Positions 5,373 through 10,617 of a DNA stretch of 10,617 bases are shown here, piece after piece. Below the pieces are notes generated by a model. The model was not told where the DNA came from, ran no database searches, and worked only from the letters and a program-made list of their open reading frames with translations. A program made the translations under genes and the position numbers. This DNA comes from DATARH01 sp035504075 (GTDB lineage: Bacteria > Pseudomonadota > Alphaproteobacteria > ATCC43930 > CGMCC-115725): the NCBI GenBank assembly GCA_035504075.1, contig DATJSO010000047.1, positions 1 to 10,617 of the forward strand. The letters are read 5' to 3'. The stretch's first letter is position 1. Each line of letters begins with the position of its first letter.

Positions 5373-7163
5373 ATGAGCGATACCGCGCCCCCTTACCGCG
5401 TGCTGGCGCGCAAATACCGGCCGCAGACCTTTGCCGAGCTTGTCGGCCAGGAAGCGATGGTTCGCACGCTGTCGAACGCGATCGCGACCGGCCGCATCGC
5501 CCATGCCTTCATGCTGACCGGAGTGCGCGGCGTCGGCAAGACGACGACGGCGCGCATCATCGCCCGCGCGCTGAATTGCGTCGGGCCGGACGGCAAGGGC
5601 GGACCGACGATCGCGCCGTGCGGCGAATGCGCCAATTGCCGCGCCATCGCGGAAGACCGCCATGTCGATGTCATCGAGATGGACGCCGCCTCGCGCACCG
5701 GCGTTGACGACATCCGCGAGCTGACCGAGGGAGTGCGCTACCGGCCGGTGGCGGCGCGTTACAAGGTCTACATCATCGACGAAGTGCACATGTTGTCGAA
5801 GAACGCCTTCAACGCGCTGTTGAAGACGCTCGAAGAACCGCCGCCCGACGTCATCTTCATCTTCGCAACGACGGAGGTGCACCGGGTGCCGGTGACGGTG
5901 CTGTCGCGCTGCCAGCGTTTTGCGCTGCGGCGGGTGCCCGTCGAGCAGCTTGTCGCGCATTATCGGCGGATTGCCGAAGCCGAGGGAATCGCGGTCGCGC
6001 CGGCCGCGCTCGGGCTAGTCGCGCGTGCCGCCGACGGATCGGTCCGTGACGGGTTGTCGCTGCTCGACCAGGCAATCGCGCTCGGCGGCGACGCGGTCGC
6101 CGAGGATGCGGTGCGCGACATGCTCGGCATCGCCGACCGCAATCTCGTCTGGGATCTGTTCGAGACCGTGCTGAAGGGCGACGCGGCCGGCGCGCTCGCC
6201 CGGATGGACCGCCTGTACCAGGGCGGCGCCGATCCGCAGATCGTGCTGCAGGACCTGCTCGAACTGACGCATTTCCTGACCCGATTGAAGCTGGCGCCGG
6301 CGGCCGGCAGCGGCGACCCGCTCGAAGAGGGCGACCGCGAGCGCGCCGGGCCGCTGGCCGCGGCGTTGGCGATGCCGGTCCTGGCGCGCGCTTGGCAGAT
6401 GCTGTTGAAGGGTGTCGAAGAGGTGCAGACCGCGCCGGCGCCGGCGCCGGCTGCGCAAATGGTGCTGGTGCGCCTCGCCTATGTCGCCGAACTGCCGGCC
6501 CCGGCCGATCTCGTGCGTGCTCTGGCGGCGCACGATGCCGGCGAAATCGGCACGGAGTTCCGGGAAATGCCGGCAGCTGCGCCGCCATCCGTCGCCACGG
6601 TACCGGCCGGCCCGAGCGCCCGGCGGATCGAGAGTGCCGTCGCTGCCGGCAGCGCCGCTCTCGTCATGCCGCGTCCGGTGCCCGAGCCGCCGCCTGCGAG
6701 CGCGACGCTCGATCCGATGCCGCAAAGCTTTATCGAGGTCGTTGCGCTGTTCGACGAGCGCCGCGAGGCAGTCATCGCCGCGCACTTGAAGGCCCATGTT
6801 CATCTCGTCGCGTTCGAACCGGGCCGCATCGAGCTGCGCCCGACCGAGGCGGCGCCGAGCAACCTGATCAACCAGTTGAGCCAGCGGTTGATGGAATGGA
6901 CCGGGGCGCGCTGGCTCGTCGCGCGCTCTGATGCCGACGGCTCGCCGACCCTCGCCGAGGCGGCGGCGCAGCGCGCCAGCGCGCTGCGGAACGAGGTTGC
7001 GGCGCACCCGTTGGTGCAGGCGGTGCTGGACACGTTCCCCGGCGCGACGATCGCCGCGGTGCGGGAGCGGTTCGCGGAAGCGGTGGACGGCGGCGACGCG
7101 GGCGAGGCTGTCGGCAGCGATCCGGGCGATGACGGGGCGAGCGTGGAAGAGGAAGGGTCATGA
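5373..7163 (+). CDS. dnaX: DNA polymerase III subunit tau (clamp loader DnaX)
   Basis: The 596-residue DnaX protein is the ATPase core of the clamp loader that places the beta sliding clamp on DNA and links replicative polymerases. The order is YRVLARKYRPQTFAELVGQE (8-27), Walker A GVRGVGKTTTAR (50-61), a zinc module with Cys69, Cys83, Cys86 and Cys89, Walker B VYIIDEVHM (132-140), sensor I FATTEVHRVPVTVLSRCQRF with the SRC motif at 178-180, and the collar domain to about 375. A Pro/Ala-rich linker (about 395-450) leads to the tau-specific C-terminal domain and an acidic tail (VEEEGS end). The start is ATG 5373; the frame stays open upstream through the SRP RNA, so earlier starts are rejected. 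The Shine-Dalgarno is weak. No run of six A for E. coli-type frameshifting was seen. The stop overlaps the ybaB start (ATGA). Confidence 0.96.
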   Translation: MSDTAPPYRVLARKYRPQTFAELVGQEAMVRTLSNAIATGRIAHAFMLTGVRGVGKTTTARIIARALNCVGPDGKGGPTIAPCGECANCRAIAEDRHVDVIEMDAASRTGVDDIRELTEGVRYRPVAARYKVYIIDEVHMLSKNAFNALLKTLEEPPPDVIFIFATTEVHRVPVTVLSRCQRFALRRVPVEQLVAHYRRIAEAEGIAVAPAALGLVARAADGSVRDGLSLLDQAIALGGDAVAEDAVRDMLGIADRNLVWDLFETVLKGDAAGALARMDRLYQGGADPQIVLQDLLELTHFLTRLKLAPAAGSGDPLEEGDRERAGPLAAALAMPVLARAWQMLLKGVEEVQTAPAPAPAAQMVLVRLAYVAELPAPADLVRALAAHDAGEIGTEFREMPAAAPPSVATVPAGPSARRIESAVAAGSAALVMPRPVPEPPPASATLDPMPQSFIEVVALFDERREAVIAAHLKAHVHLVAFEPGRIELRPTEAAPSNLINQLSQRLMEWTGARWLVARSDADGSPTLAEAAAQRASALRNEVAAHPLVQAVLDTFPGATIAAVRERFAEAVDGGDAGEAVGSDPGDDGASVEEEGS

Positions 7164-7483
7164 AGAATCTCGGCCAACTGATGAAACAAGCCCAGGCGAT
7201 GCAGGAAAAAATGGCCGAGGTGCAGGCGCAGCTCGAAGCCGTCGAACTGGCTGGCGTGTCGGGCGGCGGCATGGTTCAGGTGACGCTGAATGGCAAGGGC
7301 GACGTGAAGCGCGTCAAGATCGACAAGGCGGCGGTCGATCCGGCGGAGGTCGAGGTGCTGGAAGACCTGATCGTCGCCGCGTTCAACGACGCGCGCGGCA
7401 AGGTCAACGCCCATGCCGAAAGCGAAATGCAGAAGCTGACCGGCGGCCTCTCGCTGCCGCCCGGCATCAAGCTGCCGTTTTGA
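7160..7483 (+). CDS. ybaB: YbaB/EbfC family nucleoid-associated DNA-binding protein
   Basis: This small 107-residue protein matches the YbaB/EbfC family, which forms dimers that bind DNA with little sequence specificity and affect nucleoid organisation and gene expression. The N-terminal helix is MKNLGQLMKQAQAMQEKMAEVQ, typical of the family, followed by a beta-sheet region with VSGGGMVQVTLNGKGDVKRVKID and a C-terminal helix, ending GGLSLPPGIKLPF. A strong Shine-Dalgarno (GAGGAAGGG at about 7148-7157) lies just before the ATG. The ATG overlaps the dnaX stop, so the two are translationally coupled. recR follows. The conserved dnaX-ybaB-recR order suggests a link to DNA replication and repair, though the molecular role is still debated. 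Confidence 0.95.
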   Translation: MKNLGQLMKQAQAMQEKMAEVQAQLEAVELAGVSGGGMVQVTLNGKGDVKRVKIDKAAVDPAEVEVLEDLIVAAFNDARGKVNAHAESEMQKLTGGLSLPPGIKLPF

Positions 7484-7539
7484 CGCGATTTCCGGCGCGC
7501 GTGTCGTAGCGCCGAGTGCGGTGCGGCGTGCCGCCGGCG

Positions 7540-8121
7540 ATGACCGAACTTGAAACGCTGATCCAGCTGCTGGCGCGGCTGCCCGGCCTCGGGCCGCGCT
7601 CGGCCAGGCGCGCGGCGCTCTATCTGCTGAAGCGGCGCGAACAGGCGATGCTGCCGCTGGCGGCGGCGCTCGCGGCCGCCGCGGCGTCGGTGCGGCCGTG
7701 CGGCGTCTGCGGCAATCTCGACACCGCGGATCCCTGCGCGATCTGCCGCGATCCGGAGCGCGATGCCGCGGCGATCTGCGTCGTCGAGGATCTTGCCGAT
7801 CTGTGGGCTCTCGAGCGCACCGGCGCCTTTCGCGGCCGCTACCACGTGCTCGGCGGCACATTGTCGGCGCTCGACGGCGTCGGCCCCGATGAACTCAACA
7901 TCGGCCGGCTAATCGGCCGGCTCGGTGCCGACAGCGAATTGATCCTGGCGCTGAACGCGACCGTCGAAGGGCAGACGACGGGGCATTACATCGCCGATCG
8001 CGCCGCCGCGACCGGCGCCCGCGTCTCGCGTCTGGCGCAAGGCGTGCCGATCGGCGGCGAACTCGATTATCTCGACGACGGCACGCTGACCACCGCGCTC
8101 AAGGCGCGCCGCGCGCTTTAG
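7540..8121 (+). CDS. recR: Recombination mediator protein RecR
   Basis: RecR works with RecO (and RecF) to load RecA on gapped single-stranded DNA in the cytosol. This 193-residue reading has the helix-hairpin-helix start LIQLLARLPGLGPRSARRAA (7-26), a C4 zinc finger with Cys54, Cys57, Cys66 and Cys69, the Toprim acidic motif CVVEDLADLWALE with Glu83 (80-92), the second Toprim stretch LNATVEGQTT (138-147) and the C-terminal RLAQGVPIGGELDYLDDGTL. The ATG at 7540 is chosen; in-frame GTGs at 7528 and 7516 would give 197 or 201 residues, closer to the usual length of about 200, and no clear Shine-Dalgarno separates them. It lies 56 bp after ybaB and converges on the amidohydrolase gene. Confidence 0.94.
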   Translation: MTELETLIQLLARLPGLGPRSARRAALYLLKRREQAMLPLAAALAAAAASVRPCGVCGNLDTADPCAICRDPERDAAAICVVEDLADLWALERTGAFRGRYHVLGGTLSALDGVGPDELNIGRLIGRLGADSELILALNATVEGQTTGHYIADRAAATGARVSRLAQGVPIGGELDYLDDGTLTTALKARRAL

Positions 8122-8130
8122 CGCCGGCGC
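8106..8130. terminator. GC-rich stem-loop between the convergent recR and M20 genes
   Basis: The end of recR and the 16-bp gap form a GC stem with loop TTTA (8117-8120): GCGC at 8113-8116 pairs with 8121-8124, then after one bulged C six more pairs can form outward. The right arm is the palindrome GCGCCGGCGC (8121-8130). No U-tract follows on either strand, so this is only a possible bidirectional termination or 3'-end structure. Confidence 0.35.
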
Positions 8131-8137
8131 CCGCCGT

Positions 8138-9361
8138 TCAGAGTGCCGGAGCTTCGGTCAGGAAGCGGTGTGCGACCGCGGCATGCATCGCGATCCCGAC
8201 CGCCATCGCATCCTCGTTTAGGATCATGCGGTTCGAATGGCACGACGCGATATGCGCGTTTTCGTCGTGCCCGTCGGGCATGACGCCCAGCATCATCATG
8301 CAGCCGGGCATGCGCTGTAATACGTACGAGAAATCCTCCGCCCCCATCATCGGCGTCGACATTTCGAGGTAGCTCTCTCTGCCGACGAGGTCGATCGCAA
8401 CGCCGCGGGCAAACGCGACAAAGCCGGGATCGTTGATCGTCACCGGATAACCGCGGCTGATCGTCACCTGCGCCGAACACAAATGCGCGGCGGCGATGTT
8501 CGCGGCGAGCCGCTCGATGCCGCGGTGGGCGCGCTCGCGCGCCGCCTCCGAGGTGGCGCGCAGCGTGCCCGTCATCTCCGCGGCCTCCGGGATCACGTTG
8601 TTCGTCGTGCCGGCCGCGACCTTGGCGCAGGTGATGACGACCGGATCGAATACGTCGATGTGGCGAGTAACCATCGTCTGCAGCGCCAGCCCGATTTCGA
8701 ACGCCACCGGTACCGGATCGACGGCGTTGTGCGGCATCGAGGCATGACCGCCTCGGCCCTTGATGCGGACCATCCAAGTATCGGCCGAAGCGAGCATCGG
8801 TCCGCTGCGGCCGATGATCGTACCGGCCCTGAAATTCGGGAAAATGTGCAGCGCAAACGCCGCATCGGGCTTCGGGTCGGCATCGAGCAGCCCGTCCTCG
8901 ATCATGCGCCGCGCGCCGGCGTGACCCTCTTCGCCCGGCTGGAACATGAACTTGACCGTCCCCGGCAATTCGTCGCGGTGGCGATGCAGCAGATGCACCG
9001 CTTGCACCAGCATCGCGGCGTGCGAATCATGGCCGCAGGCATGCATGCGCCCGGCGATCTCGCTGGCATAGTCGAGGCCGGTCTCCTCCGGCATCGGCAG
9101 CGCATCCATGTCGCCGCGCAACAGGATCGTTCGGCCGGTCTGCGATTGCGGCTGTGTGCCGGTCAGCGACACGATAAGGCCCGAGGTCGATGGGCCGCGC
9201 GCGATCGCAACATCGAGGCCGGCGAGACCCTCGATGACGGCCTGCGTCGTCAGCGGCAGGTCGAGGCCCAGTTCCGGCTGGCGATGGATGCGCCGGCGCA
9301 GCGCCACCGCCGCCGGCAGCAACTCCTGCGCCTCGTCGAGAAACCGCTTCAGTTCGGACAT
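8138..9361 (-). CDS. M20 family metallo-amidohydrolase (hippurate hydrolase/N-acyl amino acid hydrolase type)
   Basis: This 407-residue zinc hydrolase cleaves N-acyl or N-carbamoyl amide bonds of amino-acid-like substrates; the exact substrate cannot be told from sequence. The peptidase-like domain has RRRIHRQPELG (22-32), LLRGDMDALPMPE (80-92), MHACGHDSHAAML (106-118) with Cys109 and His111, FQPGEEGHAGAR (140-151) with catalytic/metal residues Glu144 and Glu145, ALH with His172, and SCHSNR with His375. The lid/dimerisation domain (about 190-300) contains KGRGGHASMPH and VAAGTTNNVIPE. All expected ligands of the M20D group are present. ATG at 9361 is chosen because GAGGAG lies eight bases upstream; a GTG three codons earlier abuts that site. 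No signal peptide is visible. It is convergent with recR and divergent from the amidase gene. Product class is firm; substrate is inferred. Confidence 0.93.
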   Translation of the reverse strand: MSELKRFLDEAQELLPAAVALRRRIHRQPELGLDLPLTTQAVIEGLAGLDVAIARGPSTSGLIVSLTGTQPQSQTGRTILLRGDMDALPMPEETGLDYASEIAGRMHACGHDSHAAMLVQAVHLLHRHRDELPGTVKFMFQPGEEGHAGARRMIEDGLLDADPKPDAAFALHIFPNFRAGTIIGRSGPMLASADTWMVRIKGRGGHASMPHNAVDPVPVAFEIGLALQTMVTRHIDVFDPVVITCAKVAAGTTNNVIPEAAEMTGTLRATSEAARERAHRGIERLAANIAAAHLCSAQVTISRGYPVTINDPGFVAFARGVAIDLVGRESYLEMSTPMMGAEDFSYVLQRMPGCMMMLGVMPDGHDENAHIASCHSNRMILNEDAMAVGIAMHAAVAHRFLTEAPAL

Positions 9362-9403
9362 CTGCGCCACTCCTCTTCGCTGCTGCCCTCCGGTATCGCG
9401 GGC

Positions 9404-9417
9404 GACCGATTGCGGTC
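9404..9417. promoter_or_regulatory. Inverted repeat in the divergent intergenic region, possible operator
   Basis: GACCG and CGGTC form a perfect 5-bp inverted repeat around ATTG. It sits 42 bp upstream of the M20 gene's ATG and 58 bp before the amidase ATG, in the 114-bp region that must drive both genes. The position suits a shared operator, but the repeat is short and could be chance in this GC-rich genome. Confidence 0.25.
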
Positions 9418-9423
9418 AAGACA

Positions 9424-9451
9424 TTGACGTGCCCCTGTGGCTAGATATCGG
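9424..9451 (+). promoter_or_regulatory. Weak promoter candidate for the amidase gene
   Basis: TTGACG (9424-9429) is a good -35 hexamer. TATCGG (9446-9451) lies 16 bp downstream as a poor -10. A start near 9458 would give a leader of about 18 nt carrying the GGAG (9465-9468) ribosome-binding site seven bases before the ATG. The -10 is weak, so this is a suggestion only. Confidence 0.3.
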
Positions 9452-9475
9452 CCCCGATTGCCGTGGAGCGCCCCG

Positions 9476-10617
9476 ATGCCGCACGCCGCACCCAATCGCC
9501 TGTCCGCGACGGCGCTGGCGCGCCGCATCGCCGGCGGCGAACTCAGCGCCGAGGCGGTTGTCGCAAGCTGCCTCGACCGCATTCACGAGCGCGAGGGCGT
9601 CGTGCGCGCCTGGGCCCATCTCGACCGCGCGCAGGCGTTCGCCGCGGCCAGGGCGTGTGATCGCGGCGGCCGCGCCGGTCTCTTGCGCGGCGTGCCGTTC
9701 GGAATCAAGGATATCTTCGACACTGCCGACATGCCGTCCGGCTACGGCTCGCCGATCTATGCCGGCTGCCGGCCGGGCTTTGACGCCAGCGCCGCCGCGT
9801 TGCCGCGCGCCGCCGGCGCGATCCTGCTCGGCAAGACGGTGACGACCGAATTCGCCAACCGCCATCCCGGCCCGACGGTGAACCCGCACAATCCCGCCCA
9901 CACGCCGGGCGGTTCGTCGAGCGGTTCGGCCGCCGCGGTCGCCGATTGCATGGTGCCGCTGGCGCTCGGCACGCAGACCGGCGGCTCGGTCATCCGTCCG
10001 GCGGCCTATTGCGGCATCGTCGGCTTCAAGCCGAGCTTCGGCCTGTTTCCACCGGCCGGCATGCATGTCAATACCGAGAGCCTCGACACGGTCGGCGCAA
10101 TGGCGCGCTTGGTCGAGGACATCGCGCTGTTCCGCGCCGTGCTGATGGCAATCCCGTACGCGCCGCCGCAGATGCCGGCGCGGCCGCCGCGCCTGGCGCT
10201 GTGCCGCACCCCGCACTGGCGGCGCGCCGAGCCGGAGGGACGGGCGGTGCTGGAGCAGGCGGCCGATTGGTTGCGCGCCGCCGGCGCGACAATCATCGAC
10301 AGCGAGTTGCCGGCCGAGTGCGCCGACATAAGCGAGGTCCAGCGGCGCCACAGCGTCTATGAGGCGCCGCGCGTTCATGCCCCGGAGCTTTGTCGCCATG
10401 CGGCGCTGCTCAGCGACGATCTGCTAGGCCGCGGCAAGATCGCCGCCGGCCGCGAACTGAGCCTCGCCGATTTCCACACGGCGTGGCGGCGGGCCGAGGA
10501 CGCGCGCGTCGCCGCGACGGCCTGGGTCGCGGACTTCGACGCCGTCTTGACACTGCCGGCGCCAGGCCAGGCGCCGAAAGGGCTCGCCGACACCGGCGAC
10601 GCGATTTTCAACTCGCT
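9476..10617 (+). CDS. Amidase signature family hydrolase (3' end outside the window)
   Basis: The first 380 residues of an amidase-signature enzyme (GatA/amidase type), which hydrolyses carboxamides through a Ser-cisSer-Lys triad. The triad is visible: Lys78 in FGIKDIFDT, Ser147 in TPGGSSSGSAAAV (cis-Ser), and nucleophile Ser171 in GTQTGGSVIRPAAYCG; the 24-residue gap between the serines matches the family. The N-terminal helices (LSATALARRIAGGELSAEAVV) are also typical. The frame is open to the window end, and about 50-100 residues are probably missing. ATG 9476 has GGAG seven bases upstream. Absence of GatB/GatC neighbours and the TQTGGS variant make a general amidase more likely than a tRNA amidotransferase subunit. 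Divergent from the M20 hydrolase, so the two may share a regulator. Substrate unknown. Confidence 0.92.
   Translation, partial: MPHAAPNRLSATALARRIAGGELSAEAVVASCLDRIHEREGVVRAWAHLDRAQAFAAARACDRGGRAGLLRGVPFGIKDIFDTADMPSGYGSPIYAGCRPGFDASAAALPRAAGAILLGKTVTTEFANRHPGPTVNPHNPAHTPGGSSSGSAAAVADCMVPLALGTQTGGSVIRPAAYCGIVGFKPSFGLFPPAGMHVNTESLDTVGAMARLVEDIALFRAVLMAIPYAPPQMPARPPRLALCRTPHWRRAEPEGRAVLEQAADWLRAAGATIIDSELPAECADISEVQRRHSVYEAPRVHAPELCRHAALLSDDLLGRGKIAAGRELSLADFHTAWRRAEDARVAATAWVADFDAVLTLPAPGQAPKGLADTGDAIFNS

Noticed and set aside
8483..9427. Long plus-strand open frame (314 codons) opposite the M20 gene
   Set aside because: All M20 metal ligands are on the minus strand; the plus-strand translation is Arg/His-rich and matches nothing I know.
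9416..10399. Long minus-strand open frame (327 codons) opposite the amidase gene
   Set aside because: The plus strand encodes a full amidase signature with its Lys-Ser-Ser triad; the antisense product is low-complexity and Arg-rich.
1..10617. CRISPR array, tRNA gene, insertion sequence or prophage
   Set aside because: No regularly spaced repeats, cloverleaf, transposase or integrase motif, or terminal inverted repeats were seen on reading either strand.

Overview
The window is high-GC DNA from a bacterium, most likely an alphaproteobacterium. The evidence is the GC-rich codon use, the radA-cvpA linkage, and the block formed by a small SRP RNA, dnaX, a ybaB/ebfC homologue and recR, an order familiar from Alphaproteobacteria. 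The genus cannot be fixed from the sequence alone.

Left part (1-1329): the 3' end of radA (DNA repair, truncated by the window edge) is followed 19 bp later by cvpA, a membrane protein gene. In many proteobacteria purF follows cvpA. Here it is absent, and a two-gene surface-polysaccharide cassette takes that place (1413-4156). The first gene encodes a 610-residue protein with a WcbI-type acyltransferase domain preceded by two copies of an unrecognised domain. The second encodes an FkbM-type SAM-dependent methyltransferase whose GTG start overlaps the first gene's stop by four bases. Together they probably acetylate and O-methylate a glycan.

Middle (4219-5220): a convergent minus-strand gene encodes a receiver domain fused to a histidine-kinase dimerisation/phosphoacceptor helix pair, with no ATPase domain. 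The phospho-accepting Asp of the receiver is replaced by Glu. Upstream of it lies a roughly 300-bp AT-richer gap that carries the promoter of the SRP RNA and presumably that of the regulator.

Right-centre (5221-8121): SRP 4.5S RNA, dnaX (clamp-loader tau subunit), ybaB/ebfC (nucleoid-associated protein) and recR (recombination mediator) lie in one direction. dnaX and ybaB are translationally coupled through ATGA. This block serves protein targeting, replication and repair.

Right end (8138-10617): a minus-strand M20-family amidohydrolase and a plus-strand amidase-signature enzyme (cut off by the window end) are divergently arranged around a 114-bp intergenic region containing a small inverted repeat and a weak promoter candidate. 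Both hydrolyse amide bonds and may be co-regulated.

No transposase, CRISPR array, tRNA or phage gene was seen. The most unusual items are the duplicated N-terminal domain of the WcbI-like protein, its coupling to the FkbM gene in the purF position, and the receiver-DHp protein with a Glu in place of the phosphoacceptor Asp.
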